This document shows positions 24,916 to 34,825 of a stretch of 64,000 bases of DNA, piece by piece; within the stretch, counting starts at the first letter, position 1; each line of letters begins with the position of its first letter. This DNA is from Seinonella peptonophila (lineage in GTDB: Bacteria > Bacillota > Bacilli > Thermoactinomycetales > Thermoactinomycetaceae), in contig NZ_FQVL01000002.1 in NCBI RefSeq assembly GCF_900129355.1, positions 434,001 through 498,000 on the forward strand, in the 5' to 3' direction. Position numbers and translations under genes: made by a program. The notes beneath the pieces were generated by a model. It was not told the origin of the DNA. It saw only the letters and a program-made list of their open reading frames with translations, and did not search any database.

Positions 24916-27297
24916 ATGAGAAGTAAAACAAATCCATTTCTGTCACTTACCGCGCAGGTATTCAAAGGTATTGGCTATGTCCTTTATTTCTTTCTCGCGG
25001 TAAGTTTGATTGTCTCTATGGGTTCTATTGGAGTGGCTGCTGGTATGGTCTCGGCAATGACAAAAGATCAAAGAATCTATCAAAAAACGAATTTCAAAAA
25101 AGACTTGGACAGCCTTTTTCAAACAAGCTATGCATACTTCCAAAACACTGACAAAAATGGAAACCCCGTTCGTATCGGTTCGTTTCGTTATGAGGATAAT
25201 GAACGAAAACTGATCCGATCGAAAAATGAAGTAAGTCCTTTTTTGATTAATGCCTTCTTTGCCATCGAAGACAAAGATTTTTATAAGCACAATGGGATTG
25301 TGCCTCGCTCTTTGATCCGGGCTAGTTATCAACAATTGGCCGATTCAAAGGTGACAACAGGTGGTAGCACATTGACACAGCAATTGGTCAAAAATATCAT
25401 CCTCAAGGACTCAAGAAAAGACCTTGATCGTAAGACGAAGGAAATTATTCTTGCTCTTCGTCTTGAGCGAATGTACAACAAAGACCAAATCCTTGTGTAT
25501 TATATGAATAGTGTCTTTTTTGGAGAAGGGGCACATGGTCGTAAGATGTATGGTGTGCAAGCAGCAGCACAAGGCCTCTTCAATAAAAATGCGAAAGATC
25601 TTGAGCTAGCACAAGCAGCATACATCGCAGGTATGGTTCAACGCCCTAACGATCTAAATCCCTTTAGCGAAAACCCCAAGAATCTCGAGCGGGGATATAA
25701 GCGGATGAAACTAGTTCTAACCAAGATGTTAGAGCAAAAACGAATCACGAAAGCAGAGTATAACCAAGCGATTCATTTTGACATCAAAGCGTCACTCGCC
25801 AAAGCAGATCAGTTTGACTACGCTTATCAAAAATTCCCCTATATTATGTTTGCTTTAGAAAATGCTTCTGCTGAAGCACTAATGAAAGCAGACCATCTCG
25901 ATATTCAAAAATTAAGCGAACAAGGGAAATATCGTAAGACACTTGCCGAGTACAAGAAAAAGGCAGCTACAGGTGGGTATCACTTTTATACCACCATCGA
26001 TGAAAACCTTTACTCGTCCATCAACAATGCAGCAACAAGAAACCTTGATTTTCATACGCGTAACTATAAAGGCAAAAAATCAACAGAGCAACTAGGTGCA
26101 ACGGTCATTAACAATAAAACAGGAGCTGTACTCGCTTTTGTACCTGGAACGAGTGAATTTTCAAAAAACCAAAAAGACCATGCCCTAGATGTACAAAGGC
26201 AACCCGGCTCTGCGATTAAGCCATTATTAGTTTATGGTCCAGCTTTAGAAGAGGGAGTCATCTCACCTAGCTCCCAGATCATTGATGAACCTTTACGCAA
26301 AAGCGATGGATCAGGGTATTATAAAAATTCTAGTGGTAACTATCGTGGTCCAGTTGATGTGACAACCGCACTCAAACACTCTTACAATATACCCGCAATT
26401 AAAACGTTTAATGCATTGGGACACGAAAAAGGTTTTAATTATTTGCGAAAACTTGGTCTGAATCCTGATAAAAAAGATGGTGAAGCTGCAGCAATTGGTG
26501 GTATGACACACGGATTTACAGTAGAAAAAATGTCTGCTGCATTCGCCACTTTTGCAAATCAAGGATATTACAACGAACCATATATTATCTCCAAAATTAC
26601 TGATTCGAATGGTAAGGTTGTTTGGGAACATGAAACAAATCCCCAAAAAGTTTTTTCAGAACAGACAGCCTACGAGATGACAAACATGTTAAAACAAGTT
26701 GTTTCAAGCGGTACTGCAGCCTATATTAATAGCCGTCTCCCTAGTGGCTATTCAGTAGCTGGAAAAACAGGGACAACAAGTGATGAAAAAGATCTTTGGT
26801 TTGTAGGTTATACACCAGAGATTACGCTAGGTGTCTGGGGTGGATATGATTACAACTTCCGTATGAAAAGTAATCAATATTTTACCAAACAAGCATGGGC
26901 CAATATTTTCCGTGCCGCAGTCAAAAACAAACCTGATCTGATTCCACGTAAAACAGCGTTCAAAGATCCAGGAGGTTCTTTAGAAAAAGTCTGTGGATTT
27001 GAATGTGGGAAAGTAAAAGCAGTAATCGCAAAAAAACAACAAGAAGAGATGGAGAAAAAGAAACAAGAAGAGGCAAAAAAATTAGCAGAACAACAAAAAA
27101 ATAAATCACTTAATCAGCAACCTTCAAACAATACATCAGTACCTGAATTCCACTTCCCTAAAATAGAATTTCCCACAACAGATCAACAACCGAACCCAAA
27201 TGAAGAGCAATCAAACGGACAAAATGAGCAGAATGAACAGCCTAATGATCAGAATGGAGAAATGAATCAAGAAGATCAATATCAATCAGATGGGTAA
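24916..27297 (+). CDS. Class A penicillin-binding protein (PBP1A type)
   Basis: 793 aa. One N-terminal transmembrane segment (about 17-42). GT51 glycosyltransferase domain with AIEDKDFYKHNG (catalytic Glu, about 116-127), TTGGSTLTQQLVKN and GAHGRKMYGVQAAAQ. Transpeptidase domain with the SxxK motif in QPGSAIKPLL, SxN in HSYNIPA, and KTGTTSDEKD. The tail (about 700-793) is a charged, then Q/N-rich low-complexity extension. It polymerises and crosslinks peptidoglycan outside the membrane. GGGGAGG is 11 nt before the ATG. It is the first of two tandem paralogs. Confidence 0.95.
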   Translation: MRSKTNPFLSLTAQVFKGIGYVLYFFLAVSLIVSMGSIGVAAGMVSAMTKDQRIYQKTNFKKDLDSLFQTSYAYFQNTDKNGNPVRIGSFRYEDNERKLIRSKNEVSPFLINAFFAIEDKDFYKHNGIVPRSLIRASYQQLADSKVTTGGSTLTQQLVKNIILKDSRKDLDRKTKEIILALRLERMYNKDQILVYYMNSVFFGEGAHGRKMYGVQAAAQGLFNKNAKDLELAQAAYIAGMVQRPNDLNPFSENPKNLERGYKRMKLVLTKMLEQKRITKAEYNQAIHFDIKASLAKADQFDYAYQKFPYIMFALENASAEALMKADHLDIQKLSEQGKYRKTLAEYKKKAATGGYHFYTTIDENLYSSINNAATRNLDFHTRNYKGKKSTEQLGATVINNKTGAVLAFVPGTSEFSKNQKDHALDVQRQPGSAIKPLLVYGPALEEGVISPSSQIIDEPLRKSDGSGYYKNSSGNYRGPVDVTTALKHSYNIPAIKTFNALGHEKGFNYLRKLGLNPDKKDGEAAAIGGMTHGFTVEKMSAAFATFANQGYYNEPYIISKITDSNGKVVWEHETNPQKVFSEQTAYEMTNMLKQVVSSGTAAYINSRLPSGYSVAGKTGTTSDEKDLWFVGYTPEITLGVWGGYDYNFRMKSNQYFTKQAWANIFRAAVKNKPDLIPRKTAFKDPGGSLEKVCGFECGKVKAVIAKKQQEEMEKKKQEEAKKLAEQQKNKSLNQQPSNNTSVPEFHFPKIEFPTTDQQPNPNEEQSNGQNEQNEQPNDQNGEMNQEDQYQSDG

Positions 27298-27302
27298 TTT
27301 TA

Positions 27303-27339
27303 CACAATCTCTAGTCAAGTACTAGAGATTGTGCTTTTC
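27303..27339 (+). terminator. Terminator between the two PBP genes
   Basis: CACAATCTCTAG and CTAGAGATTGTG form a 12-bp stem followed by CTTTT. It separates the paralogs into two transcripts. Confidence 0.85.
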
Positions 27340-27768
27340 CATTAAAAGGTGAATGTTTTACCATTTCAGGACAACATTTCCAAAGGCAAGGCATTGTGAT
27401 CCACATATTACCAATCAAATTTGTGTTTGTCAACTCATTTTCCAAAAAGCATTATCATACATATGATCAAGAATTGGATCGTTTCATTCGATAACTGTCA
27501 CAAACATCTAGATACGACTTTTCTTTACATATGCTATAATAAATCTGTTTTTAATTGCCATCATTCTATCGTTCATACGAGTCGCAAAAAACCTATTGTC
27601 TTACGAAATATAGGGTGTAATCAGTTTTGTGATTGAGATCAGGAGAGATATTTTCCTTAAACAAAATGAACGGAAGATTGTTATTAGATGAAAGAGAGGT
27701 GACACACCTGCTACAGTAGATTACTTAGGCAATGCAACAGTCCTTTCGAGTAGCAGGTCTTAGGGCTT
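27340..27768 (+). promoter_or_regulatory. Promoter and leader region of the second PBP
   Basis: A 429-bp gap without a credible gene. TATAAT at 27535-27540 is a probable -10, giving a leader of over 200 nt. Near the start codon ACCTGCTA (27707-27714) can pair with TAGCAGGT (27752-27759), which covers the only AGG-type sequence before the ATG. A better ribosome site, GAGAGGTG near 27693, is not followed by a start codon of the PBP frame. Confidence 0.4.
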
Positions 27769-30177
27769 ATGCAGAAAAAGAAAATATCATTTCGCAAGAA
27801 AACCGGCGGGGGACAGCCGATTTGGAAGAAGATTCTCTTCCGTTCGTTATTGGTCCTGTTAACTGCAGTTCTCATCATCAGTTTTGCCTCTATTGGGATC
27901 GGAGCTGGATTAGTTTCCGCATTAACGAAAGATGAGAAAATTCGCACGAAGACCGATTTCGACAAAGAGTTGGAAAATTTATCTCAGACAAGTACTGCTT
28001 TTTTCAGAGAAACAAATGGAAAAACGGAAAAAGTGGGGGAAATGATCAATCCTGATGACCGGCAATTGGTTACTGATCTAAAGCAGGTGAGCCCTTATCT
28101 ATTAAATGCATTCCTTTCCATTGAGGATAGGGAATTTTATGATCATCATGGTGTTGTTCCTCGTTCTATACTACGGGCTACACTTCAACAACTCACAGGC
28201 AGTGATGTTACAACTGGTGGGAGTACATTAACTCAACAGTTGGTCAAAACACATTTTCTAGACTACAAAGATAAAAGTTATAAGCGTAAAGCAATCGAAA
28301 TTATTAATGCTTTACGTGTAGAAAGATATTACGATAAAGATGATATCTTCAAAAAATACTTAAATAGTGTCTTCTTCGGCGCTGGTGCTCATGGCAAAAA
28401 AATGTATGGCGTCAATGCAGCAGCTCGTGGACTTTTCAACAAGAAATCAAACGATCTTAACCTTGCACAAGCTGCATACATCGCCGGAATGGTTCAGCGT
28501 CCAAATGCTTATAACCCATTTCGTGGCGATGAAGAGTTAAAGTATGGAACAGATCGCATGAAGCTTGTACTCAAGAAAATGCTTGAACTTGGTAAAATTT
28601 CACAAGCACAATACAACGAAGCAATCAAATTCGATATCAAATCATCACTGGCTAAGCCAAATATGTTTACAAATGGGTTCAATAAATACCCATTCATTAT
28701 TACTGCTGTAGAAAATGAAGCGGTCAAGATTTTAAAAGAATTAGATCAAAAAAACCCTGAAGCAAAAGAACGAGCAGATAGCTACTACTCCAATCTAGTC
28801 AGACAAGGTGGTTTCCGTTTCTTTACGACAATTGATAAAAATATGTATGCGAAAATTAATGAAGTAGGCAATTCGATCCATTATCCAACTCGTGAGTTTC
28901 GTGGAATGAAAATCCGAGAACAGATCGGTGCAACCATTATTGAAAATAAGACGGGCGGTATTCTTGCATTCTATGCAGGTAAGTTTGAAGAAAACCAACA
29001 AGACCATGCTTTAGAAGCTGAAAACCAACCTGGTTCATCGATAAAACCACTTGTTGTCTACGGACCAGGACTGAATGAGGGTGTTATTTCACCTAACTCA
29101 ACGATTATTGACGAACCGATCAAAAAAGCGGGCAGTAGCGATGTTTATCGTAACTCGGATGGTAAATACCGTGGTGGTGTTACTGCAACAGAGGCACTGA
29201 AAAAATCTCTAAACATCCCTGCTATTAAAATTTTCCGTCGGATTGAAAGTCTTCGTGGTTCTGGAAAACCATTTAGCTACCTTCGTCAAATGGACTTACC
29301 ACCACATAAAAAAGATGGTGAAGCACTTGCTCTTGGTGGTGCGACCCTTGGATATACAGTGCGTGATATGACCGCAGCATTTGCAATGATTGCCAATAAT
29401 GGCGAGTGGAATAAAGGTCATATTATCTCTCGAATCGAAACCTCTGATGGTAAAGTGCTCTATGACTTTGCTCGTGATAAAAAACCTAAAAATATTCTTC
29501 AACCACAAGCAGCTTATCAATTGACAAAAATGTTACGACAAGTTGTGACTGGAGGAACTGCCTCTGTTATCGGGGGTAGCACAGGTGGTTATAATATTGC
29601 CGGTAAGACGGGTACAACTTCATCTGAATATGATCTCTGGTTTGTTGGCTTTACTCCAGAAGTTTCAATGGGTGTCTGGTCAGGTTATGACTATAATAAA
29701 GTGGGTGACCACATGCTGGCCAAAACAGCCTGGATTAAGCTTTTCCAAGCAGCTGCAACGGCAAGTCCCTCACTCATTCCCAAAGGAAGCGAGTTTAAAG
29801 ATCCTGGTGGCTCCCTTAATACGCAATGTTTTGAGTGTGGTAAGAAATCCACTTACTCAGATGAAGACTCTGATAAAAAATCAAATAAAAAATACAACAA
29901 GAAGTCTGATCGCTTTAAAAAAAAACGCCCACAAACCCCTGACTCTACTTCAGCCGGTTCAAATGGCAATGGTGGAAATAATGGAGGCGGTCGCAATCAA
30001 GGTAATGGGCAAGGTGGAAATGGTGATGAAGAGGGAGACAATGGAAATGATAACGGAACTACCCCACCTCCCGGTTCAGATGATGGCTTAATGAATAACA
30101 ACAATAATGGTGGCGCTTTGCAAGGTGGAAACCAAAACGGTAATGGGCAAGATAATGGCAACGCCATAAGCCCCTAG
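27769..30177 (+). CDS. Class A penicillin-binding protein (PBP1A type), second paralog
   Basis: 802 aa, similar along its whole length to the preceding PBP. Transmembrane segment about 25-48. GT51 motifs SIEDREFYDHHGV and TTGGSTLTQQLVKT, then GAHGKKMYGVNAAAR. Transpeptidase motifs QPGSSIKPLV (SxxK), KSLNIPA (SxN) and KTGTTSSEYD. The C-terminus is basic, then Gly/Asn-rich (about 715-802), unlike the Gln-rich tail of its neighbour. All catalytic residues are intact, so both copies should be active. An in-frame stop just upstream fixes the ATG at 27769, though its ribosome site is weak. Confidence 0.94.
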   Translation: MQKKKISFRKKTGGGQPIWKKILFRSLLVLLTAVLIISFASIGIGAGLVSALTKDEKIRTKTDFDKELENLSQTSTAFFRETNGKTEKVGEMINPDDRQLVTDLKQVSPYLLNAFLSIEDREFYDHHGVVPRSILRATLQQLTGSDVTTGGSTLTQQLVKTHFLDYKDKSYKRKAIEIINALRVERYYDKDDIFKKYLNSVFFGAGAHGKKMYGVNAAARGLFNKKSNDLNLAQAAYIAGMVQRPNAYNPFRGDEELKYGTDRMKLVLKKMLELGKISQAQYNEAIKFDIKSSLAKPNMFTNGFNKYPFIITAVENEAVKILKELDQKNPEAKERADSYYSNLVRQGGFRFFTTIDKNMYAKINEVGNSIHYPTREFRGMKIREQIGATIIENKTGGILAFYAGKFEENQQDHALEAENQPGSSIKPLVVYGPGLNEGVISPNSTIIDEPIKKAGSSDVYRNSDGKYRGGVTATEALKKSLNIPAIKIFRRIESLRGSGKPFSYLRQMDLPPHKKDGEALALGGATLGYTVRDMTAAFAMIANNGEWNKGHIISRIETSDGKVLYDFARDKKPKNILQPQAAYQLTKMLRQVVTGGTASVIGGSTGGYNIAGKTGTTSSEYDLWFVGFTPEVSMGVWSGYDYNKVGDHMLAKTAWIKLFQAAATASPSLIPKGSEFKDPGGSLNTQCFECGKKSTYSDEDSDKKSNKKYNKKSDRFKKKRPQTPDSTSAGSNGNGGNNGGGRNQGNGQGGNGDEEGDNGNDNGTTPPPGSDDGLMNNNNNGGALQGGNQNGNGQDNGNAISP

Positions 30178-30182
30178 TGGGT

Positions 30183-30218
30183 AAAAAAACCCGTAACGGT
30201 ATTCGTTACGGGTTTTTT
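30183..30218. terminator. Bidirectional terminator between PBP and acsA
   Basis: ACCCGTAACG and CGTTACGGGT form a 10-bp stem flanked by A7 on one side and T6 on the other, serving both convergent genes. Confidence 0.88.
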
Positions 30219-31938
30219 AATCTTCAAGTGTCGATAAATCCCCTGTAGGAAGTCCTAACTCCCACGCTTTCAATACTCGTCTCATAATCTTTCCACTACG
30301 AGTTTTTGGCAATTTATCTTTAAACTCAATCTCTCGTGGCGCAGCATGTGCTGCAAGCCCATTTTTAACAAATTGACGAATCTCTTCTTTTAACTCATCT
30401 GATGGTTGATAGCCATCCCGTAAGGAAACGAATGCTTTAATAATCTGCCCGCGAACAGGATCTGGTTTACCGATGACACCTGCCTCTGCCACAGCAGGAT
30501 GCTCAACCAGTTTACTTTCTACCTCAAATGGTCCCACGCGCTCCCCTGAAGTATTAATAACATCATCTAAACGCCCTTGGAACCAAAAATACCCTTCTTC
30601 ATCCATATAAGCTGAATCACCTGAGATGTACCAACCTTTTAGCCGGAAATATTCTTGATACTTCTGTGGATTCTTCCAAATCTCTCTCATTAATGAAGGC
30701 CAAGGTGTTTGGATCGCTAGATTTCCCATCTGATTCGGTGGTAGTTCATTTCCTTCATCATCGATAATCGCCGCACGAATGCCAGGGAATGGCTTACCCA
30801 TCGAGCCAGGTTTGATCTCCATCTGCGGATAGTTGGCAATTAAGATAGCTCCTGTTTCGGTCATCCACCAAGTATCATGGATACGCTTTCCATATACTTT
30901 CATCCCCCAGCGGATCACTTCAGGATTAAGCGGCTCCCCTACACTTAAAATATGACGAATTGAACTAAGGTCATAGTTGCGAATTAATTCATCACCCGCT
31001 GCCATCAACATGCGCAGGGCTGTAGGCGCGCTATACCATACTGTTACCTTATTCTTTTCCAATGTCTGATACCAATCTCCAGGACTAAATCGTCCACCTC
31101 TTATCACATTGGTAACACCATTCAGCCAAGGCGCAAAGATACCATATGAAGTTCCGGTCACCCAGCCTGGATCAGCCGTACACCAGTAGATATCTTCAGG
31201 CTGTAGATCGAGTACCCACTTTCCGGTTTGATAATGCTGGATCATAGCGTTATGAGCATGGACAACTCCTTTTGGCTTTCCCGTAGAACCGGAAGTATAA
31301 TGGATAATCATTGGGTCTTCTCGATCAACCCATTCAGGCTCTCCATCTGTTGAAGCCTCTTTCATTTCTTTGTAGTATGAAATTATATTATCATTTCCAT
31401 GATCCACATCGTTACCAACTATAATCACATGTTTTAATGAATGTAACTCTTGTCTAGGTACTCTTGGCAGTAGGTCTGGAGTTGTAACGAGCACGCTTGC
31501 TTCACTATCAGCTATACGATCTTTTACAGCTTCTTCCATAAACGCTTCAAATAGAGGGCCAACTATCGCTCCGACTTTGATGACACCAAAAAAAGAAGTA
31601 TAAAACTCTGGCACCCTCGGCATAAAGATAAAGACACGATCTCCTTTTTTCACATTATACTTACGTAAGACATTGGCGAAGCGATTTGAATTCGCTTTCA
31701 TTTCTGCAAACGTCAATTGTTCGTTTCGTGAGGGATCGCTATACTGAAGAGCGATCTGCTCGCCCCGTCCTTCGTCAACATGACGGTCAATCGCTTCATA
31801 AGCTGTGTTTACTCGACCTGTAACAGACCAACTAAAAGCTGACTCCACAGATCTCCAGTCAAATGTTTCTGCAGTTCTTGTATAGTCTAATAGTTGATTT
31901 CCTTTTGTTTGAACTGGCAGACGTCCTGTTTGTAGCAA
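30217..31938 (-). CDS. acsA: Acetyl-CoA synthetase (AMP-forming)
   Basis: 573 aa from the TTG at 31938, seven bases after GAGGGGAG; the frame to 31959 has no site. Adenylate-forming motifs: IIHYTSGSTGKPKGVVH (about 200), WWMTETGAILI, WYISGDSAYMDEEGYFWFQGR and the C-terminal KTRSGKIMRRVLK with the lysine that is acetylated in AcsA. It activates acetate to acetyl-CoA. It has the usual place between tyrS and ccpA, but the acuABC genes that accompany acsA in B. subtilis are absent; a large unknown gene diverges instead. Confidence 0.93.
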   Translation of the reverse strand: MLQTGRLPVQTKGNQLLDYTRTAETFDWRSVESAFSWSVTGRVNTAYEAIDRHVDEGRGEQIALQYSDPSRNEQLTFAEMKANSNRFANVLRKYNVKKGDRVFIFMPRVPEFYTSFFGVIKVGAIVGPLFEAFMEEAVKDRIADSEASVLVTTPDLLPRVPRQELHSLKHVIIVGNDVDHGNDNIISYYKEMKEASTDGEPEWVDREDPMIIHYTSGSTGKPKGVVHAHNAMIQHYQTGKWVLDLQPEDIYWCTADPGWVTGTSYGIFAPWLNGVTNVIRGGRFSPGDWYQTLEKNKVTVWYSAPTALRMLMAAGDELIRNYDLSSIRHILSVGEPLNPEVIRWGMKVYGKRIHDTWWMTETGAILIANYPQMEIKPGSMGKPFPGIRAAIIDDEGNELPPNQMGNLAIQTPWPSLMREIWKNPQKYQEYFRLKGWYISGDSAYMDEEGYFWFQGRLDDVINTSGERVGPFEVESKLVEHPAVAEAGVIGKPDPVRGQIIKAFVSLRDGYQPSDELKEEIRQFVKNGLAAHAAPREIEFKDKLPKTRSGKIMRRVLKAWELGLPTGDLSTLED

Positions 31939-32039
31939 ATAAGTTCTCCCCTCTCGCACCTGTTTGCTTTATTATATCATTCACATCTATAATTAAGAAG
32001 ACTGACACATCTTTTTACTACGAAGAGGAATGATTGATA

Positions 32040-34571
32040 ATGTCTGATCATGACTTAGAAGCGAGCAAAAAATTTCTCGCTGTGCGTCAGCAAAGGATTC
32101 TTCAATACATGCAGAAACATAAACTAGCCCCTTCAGTTAATCTCGAAGTGTATCAGCTTCGTATTCCTAAATCACACATTCTAAATACAGAACCAAAACT
32201 CGATCTAATCGATAAAATGATTTTACGGATTATCTCTAAAACGGAATCACCCATGCTGCTTTCATTTAAAAAGGGAACTCATCGACATTTAGAAGATATC
32301 CTAAAATCATTGCAAGCTTCGGCTGAACAAAAAGAACCTTCGATTCCTATTGAACAAATTTCAAATGAGCTAATCATGATTGGTCTTTTGAGTATGCCAT
32401 TTGTGCTTCCGCCGACCTCTGATGAATTAGCACGTGTATTAAAAGTGGATGAGCCATTAGCTGAGATAGAATCATTAATCGAGGTACTCAATCGCCCTTC
32501 TCTCTCAGCAGAAAATCGAGCAGAATTGCTAAAGGTTCTAGATGAACTTTTAGATGCCCAATTTCATCAATACGGGAATAATATTTCATACTTTGATCGG
32601 GATATGAATCCCAATATGGTCCAAGATTTAGAAATGGATCGATGGCTTTTCAATCTATGGACAATAACAACCAATCATAAGAATGCTGACATGATCAAAA
32701 TACATCGTACATTAGACTCATTCAAAGTTTTTCACCCCAGTTCACTCTTTCTAGATCAGTTAGACGATCTTTTACTCTATCAACCATATTTCAATGAAGG
32801 TTCACAAGAAAGAAAATTATCCATTCTCTTTGAAGGGTTATTGCCATATCGCAATACTCGATTGCAGGTGGAAGCAGAACAAATTATATCAAACATTTTA
32901 AGCGAAGATGTAAATAGAGCTCCGCTAACAGGATTAGCATCTGTTATTGCAGTCATGTCAAGCGCAACTGACGATAAAACAGAAGTTTCCAATGCAACAA
33001 AATACTTACAACAATTAAATAGGAGGCTTTCAAGAGAAACTTTTACAGAAAAACAAGCATTAAATCTTGCTATTGATTTATCCTTGCTTTATCAATGTAC
33101 TATCTTTATAAGTGATAAGTATACGAACTGGAATCATAAAAAAATCTTTGATCCGAATGAACACAAAAGTCTCTTAACGCGTGTGTTTCCGCACTTTATA
33201 AAACTGATCGAACAACTACCAAATAAGTTACCAAATAGCGTAGAAGAAAATTCAGCATTTTATTCATTATTAGCTGTATCTAAATTACCTTTTAACCAAT
33301 TACTTGTTCCTCAATTTGACATAGCAGAAATTTATGCCTATTTATCAGGTATGCCACCCAAAGCAGATGAGAAGTCGCTCTCTATTGAAGAAAAGCAAAA
33401 AGTCAATCGAGCCATTGCGCCTTTATTTTCTCCTTCGCTACTCGATTTAAAAATGGAGGATCGCGAATATATTGAGCTATTTAGTCATTTTATCTCGCAA
33501 TGTCAATTAACAAATAACCGACTAAAAGCAAAGCCTGAATTTTTAGACCACGAATGGATCAAAGAAATATATGATAGATTAACTAAGCAAGCACTTCTGC
33601 TACAGATAGACCTTGCTCGATATCCTTTTTTAAATTTCTTTCATAAAACACAAATCAAAGTTGATTTACCCAACCATTGGAATGGAATAGATATGAATCG
33701 TTTTAATAATGAAACAGATTCCTACCCTAAAATAAAGGCACAGTCAAAAAATGAGCAAATCAAAACTAAATTTGATCTATTTATCAAAAACCATATTCAA
33801 AAGAATCATCCAAAAGATACAGCTCAACTATTTCGTTCGCTTGTGCAACATTTAATCATCACAACTTGGACGAAACAGACATTTGATTATACTGAACCCG
33901 AAGCATTATTAGCTTTATTGATTGACCCATTCACATACACTTGCTCGAAAGCGGATAATCCAATGCAACTATCGACTATTGAAAATTGTGAGCAATTTTT
34001 TGATGAGATACTTAATACAGGTCTAACACAAGATCAAACAGTTATCTCAGCTGCATTCCAAATAGGCGTGCTAAATAAAGCAATTCAAATTGTCCGTAAT
34101 CAGCGTAAAGAACCAAACGCAAACACAAACTCACCTACCCAGGTATTTAATAAAATAATCCAGTTTGCGCAAAAGCAAAATACGGAATCTGTTCCTAGTA
34201 AGGTAATGGCGTTAATTCCAAAACCACGTAATTCATCTGAGTTGCTTCCCCAAAGAAGTCAGCGAGATCAAAACATTGACCAAGAACTGGATGATCTTCT
34301 AAAAGATTCTAATGCACCTTTTGCAAAGCGCATAAGTGAAATTATAGAAAAAACCAAAACTTCATCTGTTTCACCGCAAGCTCAATCATTACTGGAAAAA
34401 GAATGTAACATACTAAGAAATCATCTTCGTCAGTGGCAAAAAGAGATGATAAATGAACGAAAAGCAAGACAATCTGACCTGAGTACTCTCCCACCACCTG
34501 AATCTGCTGAAAATATCATTTCAGTTTTAGAAATTAACCCCGTTAGAGATGAGCGTGGTGTGTATGAATAG
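32040..34571 (+). CDS. Large helical protein of unknown family, 843 aa
   Basis: The ATG at 32040 follows GAAGAGGAA. I recognise no domain. The sequence is leucine-rich and almost wholly alpha-helical, without signal peptide, membrane segment, cysteine cluster or nucleotide-binding motif. It looks like a HEAT/ARM- or TPR-type scaffold, but no repeat register is clear. The C-terminal 100 residues form a charged coiled-coil (LLEKECNILRNHLRQWQKEM). Base composition matches the genome. It diverges from acsA with about 100 bp between and ends in its own terminator, so it is monocistronic. Function unknown. Confidence 0.8.
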   Translation: MSDHDLEASKKFLAVRQQRILQYMQKHKLAPSVNLEVYQLRIPKSHILNTEPKLDLIDKMILRIISKTESPMLLSFKKGTHRHLEDILKSLQASAEQKEPSIPIEQISNELIMIGLLSMPFVLPPTSDELARVLKVDEPLAEIESLIEVLNRPSLSAENRAELLKVLDELLDAQFHQYGNNISYFDRDMNPNMVQDLEMDRWLFNLWTITTNHKNADMIKIHRTLDSFKVFHPSSLFLDQLDDLLLYQPYFNEGSQERKLSILFEGLLPYRNTRLQVEAEQIISNILSEDVNRAPLTGLASVIAVMSSATDDKTEVSNATKYLQQLNRRLSRETFTEKQALNLAIDLSLLYQCTIFISDKYTNWNHKKIFDPNEHKSLLTRVFPHFIKLIEQLPNKLPNSVEENSAFYSLLAVSKLPFNQLLVPQFDIAEIYAYLSGMPPKADEKSLSIEEKQKVNRAIAPLFSPSLLDLKMEDREYIELFSHFISQCQLTNNRLKAKPEFLDHEWIKEIYDRLTKQALLLQIDLARYPFLNFFHKTQIKVDLPNHWNGIDMNRFNNETDSYPKIKAQSKNEQIKTKFDLFIKNHIQKNHPKDTAQLFRSLVQHLIITTWTKQTFDYTEPEALLALLIDPFTYTCSKADNPMQLSTIENCEQFFDEILNTGLTQDQTVISAAFQIGVLNKAIQIVRNQRKEPNANTNSPTQVFNKIIQFAQKQNTESVPSKVMALIPKPRNSSELLPQRSQRDQNIDQELDDLLKDSNAPFAKRISEIIEKTKTSSVSPQAQSLLEKECNILRNHLRQWQKEMINERKARQSDLSTLPPPESAENIISVLEINPVRDERGVYE

Positions 34572-34605
34572 AGGACCTACTTTGTAATGAAATAGGTCCT
34601 CTTTA
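34571..34605 (+). terminator. Terminator after the 843-aa gene
   Basis: GAGGACCTA and TAGGTCCTC form a nine-base stem followed by TTTAAT, starting at the last base of the stop codon. Confidence 0.8.
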
Positions 34606-34610
34606 ATAGC

Positions 34611-34763
34611 TTATTTCTTCCTAAAAGTTTTACAATCGGTTTCTTTTGATTGATCTGCTTCTTTCCCTGTATGGCTAACTACATAAATTTCATTAGCTTT
34701 ACATAGGTTTCCTTGATCCCAATAGGTACAATTATTCACTTCACATAACACATCTTTTGGCAT
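34611..34763 (-). CDS. DUF1540 cysteine-rich small protein, 50 aa
   Basis: The ATG follows AAGGAGGGGTG. The sequence has the DUF1540 pattern: VLCEVNNCTYWDQGNLCKAN and a C-terminal ETDCKTF, giving four conserved cysteines for metal binding. DUF1540 proteins are small Firmicute proteins, often sporulation-associated, of unknown role. Too short for standard ORF callers but well supported by ribosome site and motif. It lies between ccpA and the 843-aa gene. Confidence 0.88.
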   Translation of the reverse strand: MPKDVLCEVNNCTYWDQGNLCKANEIYVVSHTGKEADQSKETDCKTFRKK

Positions 34764-34825
34764 ATTGACACCCCTCCTTATTCCTATCATGGCTTATTTA
34801 GAGGAGTTTCAGCCTGGTAAAAGAT

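Noticed and set aside
29585-30091. 168-aa ORF inside the second PBP
   Set aside because: A frame-shifted shadow of the PBP transpeptidase and tail; no independent signals.
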